From Candidatus Kuenenbacteria bacterium (GTDB lineage Bacteria > Patescibacteriota > Patescibacteriia > UBA2196 > GWA2-42-15), in the NCBI GenBank assembly GCA_012797775.1, contig JAAZOM010000031.1:1-35170 (forward strand): a stretch of DNA of 35,170 nucleotides, read 5' to 3'. Under the pieces are notes generated by a model. The model searched no databases. It was not told where the DNA came from and worked only from the letters and a program-made list of their open reading frames with translations. Position numbers and translations under genes: made by a program. This document shows, piece after piece, positions 1 to 7,191 of this stretch. The first letter of the stretch is position 1; every line of letters starts with the position of its first letter.

Positions 1-87
1 CGGAGGGAGTGAGATTCGAACTCACGAGGCCCGTGAAGGCCTAACAGTTTTCAAGACTGTCCCGTTCAACCGCTCCGGCATCCCTCC
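1..87 (-). tRNA. tRNA-Ser (UGA)
   Basis: Read on the minus strand this folds as a class II tRNA with a long variable arm. The acceptor strands GGAGGGA and TCCCTCC pair, and the discriminator is G at position 1. The anticodon loop CTTGAAA sits between ACAGT and ACTGT and gives anticodon TGA, which reads UCA-type serine codons. The window starts at the discriminator, so whether CCA is encoded cannot be seen. Confidence 0.95.
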
Positions 88-117
88 GAGCTGGCGCCAA
101 TGCGCTCACTTTTTCTT

Positions 118-675
118 CTATCTCACTGCCCCAATCTGCATATACCAACCTTGCGGCTTCTTACACAGGGGGCACTTACCCGGCGCACTTTTACCCTTGT
201 GAATATAACCACAATTCAAACATTTCCACTCCACCTCTTCCTCGTTCTCAAATAATTTTCCCTGCTCCAGCCGATCAGCCAAAACAGTATAACGTTCCGC
301 ATGTTTTTCCTCAACCTCAGAAATTTCTTGAAACAAACGAGCTGCCTCAACCACTCCCTCTTCCTCGGCTACTTTTTTAAAATCAGGATACATCGTCCCA
401 AACTCATATTCCTCTCCTTCAGCTGCATGTCTCAAATTTTCAAGAGTTGTGCCCACTGGGTGAATATCATAAGTATTGGTCATCTCTGTCTTTTCTTTTA
501 ATAATTCCAATTCCTCTTCGGCATGCGCCCGCTCGTTGTCTGCTGTTTCCTCAAATACACTTGCTATCCATTCATAACCCTCTTTACGTGCCTGTTTGGC
601 AAAAAAAGTATACTTATTTCTGGCCATTGATTCACCCGCAATAGCTTTGAGTAAATTCTCTTGTGTTTTTTTCAT
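118..675 (-). CDS. Rubrerythrin
   Basis: Non-heme diiron protein of 185 residues that reduces hydrogen peroxide in the cytoplasm of anaerobes and microaerophiles. The N-terminal four-helix ferritin-like domain carries the expected ligands: E15, the E48/H51 pair in ADNERAH, an acidic cluster at 86-91, and E119/E122/H125 in ISEVEEKH. The C-terminal rubredoxin-like knuckle has C152, C155, C168 and C171 in two CxxC pairs. Length and domain order are those of classical rubrerythrins. The start is the only ATG before the conserved N-terminus and has no clear Shine-Dalgarno sequence. It follows the bacteriohemerythrin gene by 26 nt, so the two are probably co-transcribed as an oxygen and peroxide handling pair. 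The electron donor is not encoded here. Confidence 0.95.
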   Translation of the reverse strand: MKKTQENLLKAIAGESMARNKYTFFAKQARKEGYEWIASVFEETADNERAHAEEELELLKEKTEMTNTYDIHPVGTTLENLRHAAEGEEYEFGTMYPDFKKVAEEEGVVEAARLFQEISEVEEKHAERYTVLADRLEQGKLFENEEEVEWKCLNCGYIHKGKSAPGKCPLCKKPQGWYMQIGAVR

Positions 676-701
676 ATTTTTTATTTAATTGCTAATAATT
701 T

Positions 702-1106
702 TTAAAACAATCCATGACTATTAAAGCATTGGGTATATTTTTTGTCTTCAGTTGCCAAATGCCCCGCCAGCCAGTCTTCCAAAAAGCCTATCAACTCAGC
801 CATCACCTCGTCCCCCTCTTTTTGATATCTCTCCTTAAACTTTAGCACATCAGCCAAAAGCTCGCTATGCTTTTTCTTGTGCTCCTCGGCTAGCTCATAG
901 CCAAATTTATCAAAATATTTTTCCTCGGTCGCAAAATGAAAACTGGCATATGCTTCCAGCTGGCGCAAAATATTTGGCAGCTCTTTCTTTCTCTCAGCCT
1001 TATAGACTACCTCATAAAGACTATTCAAAATCGCAAGAAATGTCTGGTGTTGATGATCTATCTCTTTAACGTTCACGCTTAGTTCTGGTGTCCATGGTAT
1101 TGGCAT
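702..1106 (-). CDS. Bacteriohemerythrin
   Basis: 134-residue single-domain hemerythrin that binds O2 at a diiron site. The conserved ligands can be read in order: H18/H20 in EIDHQH, H57 and E61 in HFATEE, H76 and H80 in HKKKH, and H116 and D121 in HLATED. Length fits the bacterial family, which is usually about 130 to 150 residues, and no signalling domain is fused. Its likely role is O2 storage, delivery or scavenging. It lies just downstream of tRNA-Ser(CGA) and upstream of rubrerythrin on the same strand. No separate promoter is evident in the 24 nt gap, so transcription from the tRNA promoter is possible. Confidence 0.93.
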   Translation of the reverse strand: MPIPWTPELSVNVKEIDHQHQTFLAILNSLYEVVYKAERKKELPNILRQLEAYASFHFATEEKYFDKFGYELAEEHKKKHSELLADVLKFKERYQKEGDEVMAELIGFLEDWLAGHLATEDKKYTQCFNSHGLF

Positions 1107-1130
1107 ATATGTAAAATTAATTTTATAACT

Positions 1131-1221
1131 TGGCGGAGAGGGCGAGATTCGAACTCGCGAGACCCATGAAAGGCCTACCGCTTTTCGAGAGCGGCCTGTT
1201 CAACCACTCCAGCACCTCTCC
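1131..1221 (-). tRNA. tRNA-Ser (CGA), CCA encoded
   Basis: Class II tRNA on the minus strand. Acceptor strands GGAGAGG and CCTCTCC pair, the discriminator is G, and the terminal CCA is encoded at 1131-1133. The anticodon loop CTCGAAA between CCGCT and AGCGG gives anticodon CGA. A long variable arm is present, as expected for serine. Confidence 0.95.
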
Positions 1222-1235
1222 ACAAATTCATCTCC

Positions 1236-1264
1236 ACTATATCATTTTGCCCCGCAAAAATCAA
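1236..1264 (-). promoter_or_regulatory. Promoter of tRNA-Ser(CGA) and possibly the hemerythrin/rubrerythrin genes
   Basis: On the minus strand, -35 TTGATT (1259-1264) and -10 TATAGT (1236-1241) are separated by 17 nt. Predicted start is near 1229, 8 nt upstream of the mature tRNA. The -35 box overlaps the tail of the preceding terminator. Confidence 0.55.
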
Positions 1265-1286
1265 AAAGCCCTGAATCTTCAGGGCT
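1255..1286 (-). terminator. Intrinsic terminator after the membrane protein gene
   Basis: AGCCCTGAA and TTCAGGGCT form a 9-bp stem with a 2-nt centre (1267-1286). On the minus strand it is followed by CTTTTTGATTTTT. It lies just below the stop codon at 1305. Confidence 0.8.
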
Positions 1287-1304
1287 CTCCCTATTTACTT
1301 CACC

Positions 1305-2414
1305 CTATTCTTCCTGAACGGGCTTTGCTTTCTTTCTCCTGACTACTTTTTTTGCTACTGCTCTCTGTCCTTTCACTGGCGACATAGATTCTTCTTTCAC
1401 TGGACTTGCCAATAAATTACTAGTCTGAGCCGGGCCCAAGGTAACCACAGCCAACCTGACAATCTTGCTCTCCACCTCGTCTTCGTTTAATTTTTGAAAA
1501 AATAATACCCAAGATGAAATCTCAAAAACATTCAACACCGCCGCGATAACAAACATCACTGCCAAATAAATTGTTGCCACCAAAAATAAAGTTATTTGTG
1601 CCAACAAAACAGAGCCCACATAAGTCGTAGTCAATAAAGCAAAAACATAAATAACGATTGGGAAAATTAAATACTTAAATATAGCATTTAAAATAATTCC
1701 TACTACCAAAAAAACAAACCATAGAATTACTGCCATTTCCACAGAAGCCAACCAATTTCTTTTGAACATACCCCAAGCCTCACTCAGAGCCGCTCTCAGG
1801 CTCCTGTCTTTGTTAACAATAAAAATTAAACTATATCTTATTATGAAAGACAACACCACCCCTATCGGCACTAAAATAATAAAAGAAATTGCCACAAATA
1901 AACTAGTAATTGAATTGGCATATTCCGGCTTGAAAATCAAAACCAAAAAAGGCAAACTAAAAATCAACAAAATAACCAAGGCCACCACGGCCATTAATAA
2001 ATTTAATAAAAGTAAAGGCCAAAACTTTTTTCTACCATGTGCCAAAACTTCACCAAAAAATAATCTCCTGCCCTGATCTGCCTCTCTCGCCCCATAAATC
2101 AAAGCACCCTGAGAAACAATAGACAGCCACAGCAGAAAAAAACCCAGAGCCAACATAATAATGAATAAAAGCACCACCCAAATATTAATATTAGCTATTA
2201 CCTGGGACCATTCTAGCGTCCCAAGCGTCACAAAAAACTCCTTCGCCCTGATCAACCAATCTCCCCCATTGCTAGCCTCATCAACGCTAAAATTTATATT
2301 ATAAATTCCCGCACTGCCAAAAACAGCGGCGAACAATCCAAAAAACCATAAATATTTAAAGTGGCTGGTTATGTTCCAGGCCTGTTTTAATATTGGCCTA
2401 TATACTTGCTCCAT
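1305..2414 (-). CDS. Polytopic membrane protein of unknown function
   Basis: 369 residues, with about six hydrophobic segments (roughly 22-40, 75-105, 118-155, 170-200, 215-250 and 255-310), some long enough to be helical hairpins. A basic, lysine/arginine-rich cytoplasmic tail follows (KKVVRRKKAKP near residues 353-364). The overall pattern resembles the uncharacterised integral membrane proteins annotated as glycerophosphoryl diester phosphodiesterase membrane-domain-like. No catalytic motif can be recognised, so I assign no function. The gene is monocistronic: it has its own promoter (2448-2477) and terminator (1255-1286). The basic tail could bind nucleic acid or membrane phosphates, but this is only inference. 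Confidence 0.8.
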   Translation of the reverse strand: MEQVYRPILKQAWNITSHFKYLWFFGLFAAVFGSAGIYNINFSVDEASNGGDWLIRAKEFFVTLGTLEWSQVIANINIWVVLLFIIMLALGFFLLWLSIVSQGALIYGAREADQGRRLFFGEVLAHGRKKFWPLLLLNLLMAVVALVILLIFSLPFLVLIFKPEYANSITSLFVAISFIILVPIGVVLSFIIRYSLIFIVNKDRSLRAALSEAWGMFKRNWLASVEMAVILWFVFLVVGIILNAIFKYLIFPIVIYVFALLTTTYVGSVLLAQITLFLVATIYLAVMFVIAAVLNVFEISSWVLFFQKLNEDEVESKIVRLAVVTLGPAQTSNLLASPVKEESMSPVKGQRAVAKKVVRRKKAKPVQEE

Positions 2415-2447
2415 AATATTAAATTTAATTTTTTATTTTGTATTTTT

Positions 2448-2477
2448 ATTATACCACATCTACAAACACCGCACCAA
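2448..2477 (-). promoter_or_regulatory. Promoter of the 369-residue membrane protein gene
   Basis: On the minus strand there is a perfect -10 TATAAT (2448-2453) preceded by TGG, i.e. an extended -10. A weak -35 TTGGTG (2472-2477) lies 18 nt upstream. It sits in the 67-nt gap after ftsH. Confidence 0.55.
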
Positions 2478-2481
2478 ATAC

Positions 2482-4362
2482 TTATTCATCTTTTGTGGCC
2501 CTGCCAGACCTAGTCCTTTTTTCTGCGCTGTTATCTTTTGGCTTCTCTCCCACAATTTTTTCAAATTCCTCCCTTTCCAAAACCTCTTTTTCCAAAAGCT
2601 CGCTCGCCACTCTTTCTAACTGCTCTTTGTTCTTTGTTAAAATATTCATCGCTCCCTTATAAGCATCATCTATATATTCAGCGACCTCTTCGTCTATTTT
2701 CTCCGCCAACTTCTCTGAATAATCGCGCTGTTCACTTATCTCCTTACCCAAAAATATCAATTCTTCCCTTTCGCCAAATGTTCTCGGTCCAAGTCTTTTA
2801 CTCATGCCATATTGCATTATAAGGTCTTTAGCCAAATCAGTCGCTCTCTTTAAATCTGACGTCGCGCCAGTGGTGACCTCCCCAAAAATCAACTTTTCTG
2901 TTGTATACCCGCCAAGCAAAACAGCCATGTCGTCCAAAAATTCTGAATAGGCATGCATATGTTTATCTTCTGTTGGCAATTTTATCGTATAGCCTCCGGC
3001 CTGACCCCTGGAAATTATAGACACCTTGTGTACTGGATCAGCATTTGGTAGCATGTGTGCCACCAGAGCATGACCTGCCTCGTGGTAAGCAGTTATCTTT
3101 TTTTCTTTTTCCGACAACATCCTCGATTTTCTCTCTGGACCGATCATCACCTTATCAATACTTTCCAAGACATCTTTCATGTCTATTTGTTTTTTATCAC
3201 ACTTAGCCGCGAGTATCGCCGCTTCATTCAAAAGATTGGCCAAATCGGCCCCGGAAAAACCCGGAGTCCTAGCAGCTATCGTGTGCAGATTGACTTCCCC
3301 GGTCAGGGGTTTGCCTGTCGCATGTATTTTTAAAATTTCTTCCCTATCTTTCAGGTCTGGCAGGTCAACGGTCACCCTCCTGTCAAATCTTCCCGGCCGA
3401 AGAAGCGCCGGGTCCAAAACATCCGGCCTGTTGGTAGCGGCGAGTACTATCACGCCTTCATTTGGCTCAAAGCCGTCCATCTCTACTAAAATTTGATTCA
3501 GTGTTTGTTCTCTCTCGTCATGAGAACCGCCAAGTCCCGTTCCCCTTCTTCTCCCCACTGCATCTAGCTCATCCAAAAATACAATGCACGGAGCATTCTT
3601 TTTTGCCTTATCAAAAAGAGACCTCACCCTTGAGGCACCCACGCCCACGAACATCTCCACAAATTCTGAACCAGAAACATAAAAAAATGGCACGCCGGCT
3701 TCGCCAGCTACGGCTCTAGCCAAAAGTGTCTTGCCACAACCTGGCGGCCCCACCAATAATACTCCTTTGGGTATTTTTGCTCCAAGATCAATAAACTTTT
3801 TGGGGTGCTTCAAAAATTGTACTATCTCCTCAAGCTCCATCTTGGCTTCCCTTGCCCCAGCCACCTGATCAAATTTTACCTTCTGTTTTTTATTATCATC
3901 AGGCTTTTCTGCTTTAGCCTCACTCTGACCAAAAGACATTGCCTTTCTATTGACCCCCTGTACTTGGCGCGACACAAAAAAGACAAAAGCCGCTATTAAA
4001 ATAAATGGCAGCAGAAACGGCAAAATCACAGACAGCCAATACTGCCAGCCGCTATCAGTTTTAATCACAATATTGGTATTACGCAGCTCTTCATCAGAAA
4101 CACCATAATTAGACAAGGCCTCACTCAAAGATTGTACTGCTTCTTTATGAGCGACTAAAGATTTTTTATCTACTCCGGTCACCAAAAGTTTGTTGCTCTG
4201 AACCTCTATCCTTTCTACCTCTCCTGCTTTTATTTTATTTGCCAATTGGCCTAAGCTCAGCTCTTCCACTGTATTCGAGTTGTTTTCAAATAAAGATAAT
4301 ATACCGGCAACGGCAATCATCACCACAAAAAAGACAATAAAGGTCTTTGATATATTCTTCAT
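2482..4362 (-). CDS. ftsH: ATP-dependent zinc metalloprotease FtsH
   Basis: Membrane-anchored AAA+ protease of 626 residues that degrades misfolded membrane proteins and short-lived regulators. It has TM1 at about 7-24, an extracytoplasmic FtsH_ext domain, and TM2 at about 110-130. The AAA+ module has Walker A GPPGCGKT (205-212), Walker B VFLDELDA (261-268) and the second region of homology around 309-328 with two arginine fingers. The M41 protease motif HEAGH is at 427-431, with a third zinc ligand D503 in TTGATSDL. The ATG at 4362 is preferred over an in-frame TTG at 4374 because GGGA lies about 6 nt upstream of the ATG and the TM segment starts directly after it. Monocistronic, with its own promoter. 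Confidence 0.97.
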   Translation of the reverse strand: MKNISKTFIVFFVVMIAVAGILSLFENNSNTVEELSLGQLANKIKAGEVERIEVQSNKLLVTGVDKKSLVAHKEAVQSLSEALSNYGVSDEELRNTNIVIKTDSGWQYWLSVILPFLLPFILIAAFVFFVSRQVQGVNRKAMSFGQSEAKAEKPDDNKKQKVKFDQVAGAREAKMELEEIVQFLKHPKKFIDLGAKIPKGVLLVGPPGCGKTLLARAVAGEAGVPFFYVSGSEFVEMFVGVGASRVRSLFDKAKKNAPCIVFLDELDAVGRRRGTGLGGSHDEREQTLNQILVEMDGFEPNEGVIVLAATNRPDVLDPALLRPGRFDRRVTVDLPDLKDREEILKIHATGKPLTGEVNLHTIAARTPGFSGADLANLLNEAAILAAKCDKKQIDMKDVLESIDKVMIGPERKSRMLSEKEKKITAYHEAGHALVAHMLPNADPVHKVSIISRGQAGGYTIKLPTEDKHMHAYSEFLDDMAVLLGGYTTEKLIFGEVTTGATSDLKRATDLAKDLIMQYGMSKRLGPRTFGEREELIFLGKEISEQRDYSEKLAEKIDEEVAEYIDDAYKGAMNILTKNKEQLERVASELLEKEVLEREEFEKIVGEKPKDNSAEKRTRSGRATKDE

Positions 4363-4397
4363 AAAAGTTCCCAAAAATTATAAATAAATATAGATAT

Positions 4398-4426
4398 ATT
4401 ATAACAATATATCTCTAAAAAACCAA
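4398..4426 (-). promoter_or_regulatory. Promoter of ftsH
   Basis: On the minus strand, -10 TATAAT (4398-4403) is preceded by TGT (extended -10). A weak -35 TTGGTT (4421-4426) lies 17 nt upstream and overlaps the T-tract of the preceding terminator. Confidence 0.6.
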
Positions 4427-4447
4427 AACCCCTTTGTCGGGGGTTTT
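4418..4447 (-). terminator. Intrinsic terminator of the S1 protein gene
   Basis: AAAACCCC (4425-4432) pairs with GGGGTTTT across the loop TTTGTC. On the minus strand it is followed by GGTTTTTT. Confidence 0.8.
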
Positions 4448-4468
4448 GATATTTTTGGAAATCAAATC

Positions 4469-5503
4469 TTATTCCGTGCTAAGCCCTAGCTTATGACCGA
4501 CGGGCTCGAAGTTGGTGATAGTAAATTCATATTCCTTGCCAACTTCCAATTCCTGCTTTTCGCCCTTCTCACCCAACCGGGCCAAACCCTGAATATTGGG
4601 CTCTATCTCTACAAAAACCCCTAGCTTATGTTTTTTGACCACAGCAGCCTTTACCTTATCCCCTACTTTATATTTGTCTTTTACTGCTTCCCATGGATCC
4701 TTTTCCAATCTCTTCAAAGACAATGACACCTTTCCAGCATTAATATCAATAATTTGTGCCCGGACTTTTTGCCCCTCTTTCACAATATCTCTCGGGTCGT
4801 CTATTCTCTGCCAACCCAATTCAGAAATATGAATCAATCCTTCTAAGCCATTACCAAATTCCATAAAAGCTCCAAAATCAACCACTCCGGTTATTACCCC
4901 ATCTACTGTATCTCCTTTTTTGTATTCATTCAAAAGCTGCTTTCTCTCTTCCAAATCAACCGCCCTCTCCGAAACTATAAGTGTTCCACCATCATCATTT
5001 ACATCCAAAACTCTCACTTTGAGCTTCGTCCCCACCAATGATTTTAATTTTTCCAATATCTTATTTTTATTACCACCTATTACCCGGGGATAATGCTCTG
5101 GCGATAATTGTGAAACTGGCAAAAATCCCATAGTTTGGTCCAGACGTACCATCAGTCCGCCTTTGTTAGCGTCCAAAATCACCACTTCGACTATTTCACC
5201 TTCCTGTTTTGCTTTGCGCAGCTTATCCCAAGCCTTTTTGTGCCCCGCTTGCCGCAAAGAAAGCTCTACCAAACCCTTTTCGTTCTCATAATCGATCACT
5301 GTGGCATTTATCCTGTCGCCTACTTTCAAATCGCTATATTCGCCAGACTCATCATATGCCTCATAACCACGAATAATACCGGTCATGAGACCATTTAAAT
5401 CTACAATTATTTCATTGCGCCCCACAAATACCACCTCTCCCTCTACCAAATCTCCGGCCTTGGGCAAGGCTGGGCTCTCTTCAGAGTTCAATAATTTATC
5501 CAT
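4469..5503 (-). CDS. S1 RNA-binding domain protein (ribosomal protein S1-like)
   Basis: 344 residues built from four consecutive S1/OB repeats, at roughly 15-85, 100-175, 195-265 and 280-343. Signature strands include GEVVFVGRNEIIVDL, DGVITGVVDFGAFMEFGNG with GLIHISELGW, and KAAVVKKHKLGVFVEIEP. This matches short S1 proteins (RpsA-like) that help bind mRNA to the ribosome; a full E. coli S1 has six repeats. The ATG at 5503 is chosen over one 33 nt upstream because AAAGGTGAG lies 5 nt before it. It is transcribed from a strong promoter through a leader of about 130 nt with a potential hairpin, as would fit autogenous control. The choice between true S1 and a paralogue is not certain. Confidence 0.88.
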   Translation of the reverse strand: MDKLLNSEESPALPKAGDLVEGEVVFVGRNEIIVDLNGLMTGIIRGYEAYDESGEYSDLKVGDRINATVIDYENEKGLVELSLRQAGHKKAWDKLRKAKQEGEIVEVVILDANKGGLMVRLDQTMGFLPVSQLSPEHYPRVIGGNKNKILEKLKSLVGTKLKVRVLDVNDDGGTLIVSERAVDLEERKQLLNEYKKGDTVDGVITGVVDFGAFMEFGNGLEGLIHISELGWQRIDDPRDIVKEGQKVRAQIIDINAGKVSLSLKRLEKDPWEAVKDKYKVGDKVKAAVVKKHKLGVFVEIEPNIQGLARLGEKGEKQELEVGKEYEFTITNFEPVGHKLGLSTE

Positions 5504-5540
5504 GTTGCTCACCTTTGTTTTGTTTGCTATTACCATAAAA

Positions 5541-5594
5541 TTAGTTAATAATAAGGGCCAACGTCATGCCGTTTAAGCCCCTTGTTAGTTAATA
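5541..5594 (-). promoter_or_regulatory. Structured leader of the S1 gene flanked by direct repeats
   Basis: Two copies of TTAGTTAATA (5541-5550 and 5585-5594) flank a potential hairpin in which AAGGG pairs with CCCTT and an inner AACG with CGTT. It lies in the 5' untranslated region of the S1 gene. Function is unknown; an autoregulatory site is possible. Confidence 0.35.
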
Positions 5595-5638
5595 AAAATA
5601 TACAATTTTTTAATTTATAATTTAGGTTAATTAAAAGT

Positions 5639-5667
5639 AGTATATACCATTTTCTAATATTTGACAA
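5639..5667 (-). promoter_or_regulatory. Promoter of the S1 gene
   Basis: On the minus strand, -35 TTGTCA (5662-5667), 17-nt spacer, -10 TATACT (5639-5644). Predicted start is near 5632. The -35 overlaps that of the divergent promoter at 5661. Confidence 0.7.
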
Positions 5668-5690
5668 GGGGGGCCAAAAACTGGTAATAT
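5661..5690 (+). promoter_or_regulatory. Promoter of the 83-residue protein gene
   Basis: Consensus -35 TTGACA (5661-5666), 18-nt spacer containing a G6 run, -10 TAATAT (5685-5690). Its -35 hexamer overlaps by 5 bp with the minus-strand -35 of the S1 promoter. The leader of about 90 nt contains AAGGCA (5692-5697) and TGCCTT (5722-5727), which could pair. Confidence 0.7.
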
Positions 5691-5786
5691 TAAGGCATCT
5701 AAAGGGCATTTTTCAATCTTGGTGCCTTTAATTTTATTACCTTTTTTAATAATAGATTACTCAAAAATTAATAATTAATAGAAACT

Positions 5787-6038
5787 ATGGCTATTGATAA
5801 AATAGGAGGCCCGACTCCTAAAGAAATGGGGGTTGAGCAAGAGCCACCAAAATTCAAAAGAGATGATAAAGTAAGATTAACGCCAAAAAAAATAGCGCAA
5901 CTGACAGAAGAGAATCTTATGTATGGCTTTCCGCAGACAGAGGGAATAGTAGAATCTATTAACGAAAATATGCTGTCTGTTAGATTTGGAAATGCGGTAA
6001 GGCAAGTTGATGATACAGAAATAGAAATAATTAAATAA
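5787..6038 (+). CDS. Small conserved-looking hypothetical protein, 83 residues
   Basis: I do not recognise this protein. It is hydrophilic and contains DDKVRLTPKKIAQ followed by GIVESINENMLSVRFG, alternating beta-strand-like segments reminiscent of a small SH3/KOW-type barrel. That fold is only a guess from the strand pattern. There are no cysteines or membrane segments. The start is an ATG with no strong Shine-Dalgarno sequence. A consensus promoter lies about 100 nt upstream. A minus-strand frame covers the same bases, but the promoter and the sensible composition favour this strand. The following gene begins 100 nt later. Confidence 0.7.
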   Translation: MAIDKIGGPTPKEMGVEQEPPKFKRDDKVRLTPKKIAQLTEENLMYGFPQTEGIVESINENMLSVRFGNAVRQVDDTEIEIIK

Positions 6039-6138
6039 ATTACCAAAATTCTTTTTTAAGGGAATATACCTTTTTATAACGTGGAATTCCTTTAAATGCT
6101 ATTAACTCTATTATTTTTCTTATAAATAAATTGATCTT

Positions 6139-6783
6139 ATGCAAATCCAATGGCTCGGCAATTCCTGTTTTAAAATTCAGGTCAAAAACAACGCTCATGA
6201 AACGCTAGTTTTGACTGACCCCTATTCACCCAAAAGTGGCCTGGGCAAAGGGCGCTTCTCTGCCGACCTGGTCATCTATAGCCAAGAAAAAAACGATCTC
6301 CTGCTTGACCCAGGAGAAATAAAAGGGACCGAACAAATGGCGAATCCTTTTATTATAAAGAGCCCGGGCGAATATGAGCTCCAAAGTTCTTTTGTTTACG
6401 GATTGCCACATTCATCAAAAGAAAAAAACACCCTTTATGTGCTTTCTATTGAAGATATAAAAATCGCTTTTCTCGGCTTGTTAGACAAAAAAGATCTCTC
6501 CAGTAAAGAACTTGAGGCTATTGAGGGCGTTGATATCCTCCTGATACCCGTTGGTGGCAAAAATATTCTAAACGCCGCCGACGCTGCCAAGCTCGTCAAT
6601 GAAATTGAACCGCGCATTATTATTCCTATGTGCTACAAAACAACGGGTACATCCGTAGATTTTGAAACCGTCGACCGCTTTGTCAAAGAAATGGGCAATA
6701 AAAAAGAAGAACTAGACAAACTAAAAATTTCCAAAAAAGACCTGCCCCAAGAAGAAACTCGCTTAATTTTATTGAATATTTAA
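6139..6783 (+). CDS. Metallo-beta-lactamase-fold protein lacking the metal-binding histidines
   Basis: 214 residues with the fold signature of the Lactamase_B_3/UlaG-like branch: N-terminal IQWLGNSCFKI, then VLTDPYSPKSGL, the SPGEYE turn near 71-76, and VDILLIPVGG with DAAKLVNEIEPRIIIPMCY. In active members the stretch after ADLV reads like SHDHSDH and holds three zinc-binding histidines. Here residues 48-54 read SQEKNDL, so all three are lost. The protein is therefore probably a non-catalytic homologue. It is followed after 1 nt by a small membrane-anchored protein and then gyrA, all on the plus strand, suggesting one transcript. The ATG has no obvious Shine-Dalgarno sequence. Confidence 0.85.
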   Translation: MQIQWLGNSCFKIQVKNNAHETLVLTDPYSPKSGLGKGRFSADLVIYSQEKNDLLLDPGEIKGTEQMANPFIIKSPGEYELQSSFVYGLPHSSKEKNTLYVLSIEDIKIAFLGLLDKKDLSSKELEAIEGVDILLIPVGGKNILNAADAAKLVNEIEPRIIIPMCYKTTGTSVDFETVDRFVKEMGNKKEELDKLKISKKDLPQEETRLILLNI

Positions 6784-6784
6784 A

Positions 6785-7141
6785 ATGAGTTTTTCTCTCC
6801 AAAACCCCCGCGCCAAAATGTATCTCTCCATTGCTCTGACCATGGCTGCCATTTTTGCTGTCTGGGTTGTCACTTTGACTCGCACCCTGAAAAAACCACC
6901 GACCCAAAAAAGCAGTAATATCTCCTCTGATTTAAAACCGCTGGAAGAAAAACTCTCCGTGCTCTTCCAAGATCTACAAACCCTCAAAACCGCTCTAGAC
7001 CAATCAGCGACTACTACGGCCACCTCTCTCCAGGGCGGTCCCCAAATAAAACCAGAAGAACTGGACAAAATTATTGAACGACTAGATATCAGTACCTCCA
7101 CCACAACCAGCACGCCCACTACTACAAAATTAATAAAATAA
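6785..7141 (+). CDS. Small membrane-anchored hypothetical protein
   Basis: 118 residues. One hydrophobic segment (about 12-30, MYLSIALTMAAIFAVWVVT) is followed by a hydrophilic region with a short coiled-coil-like stretch (LKPLEEKLSVLFQDLQTLK). The C-terminal tail is threonine/serine-rich. The N-terminus is short and basic, so the bulk of the protein probably lies outside the membrane. The ATG lies 1 nt after the preceding stop codon, indicating translational coupling. I do not recognise a family. Confidence 0.75.
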   Translation: MSFSLQNPRAKMYLSIALTMAAIFAVWVVTLTRTLKKPPTQKSSNISSDLKPLEEKLSVLFQDLQTLKTALDQSATTTATSLQGGPQIKPEELDKIIERLDISTSTTTSTPTTTKLIK

Positions 7142-7191
7142 TCACCTATTACTAATCACTAGTTACGAGTTACTAGTTACTAATCCTATCT
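7142..7191. repeat. Short degenerate repeats upstream of gyrA
   Basis: The spacer contains overlapping direct repeats of the type ACTAGTTAC and TTACTAATC, each in two near copies. There is no promoter match and no Shine-Dalgarno sequence. Confidence 0.4.

Noticed and set aside
5768-6046. 92-codon minus-strand frame opposite the 83-residue gene
   Set aside because: It lies antisense to a frame that has a consensus promoter and hydrophilic, protein-like composition. The minus-strand product is Ser/Ile-rich without motifs.
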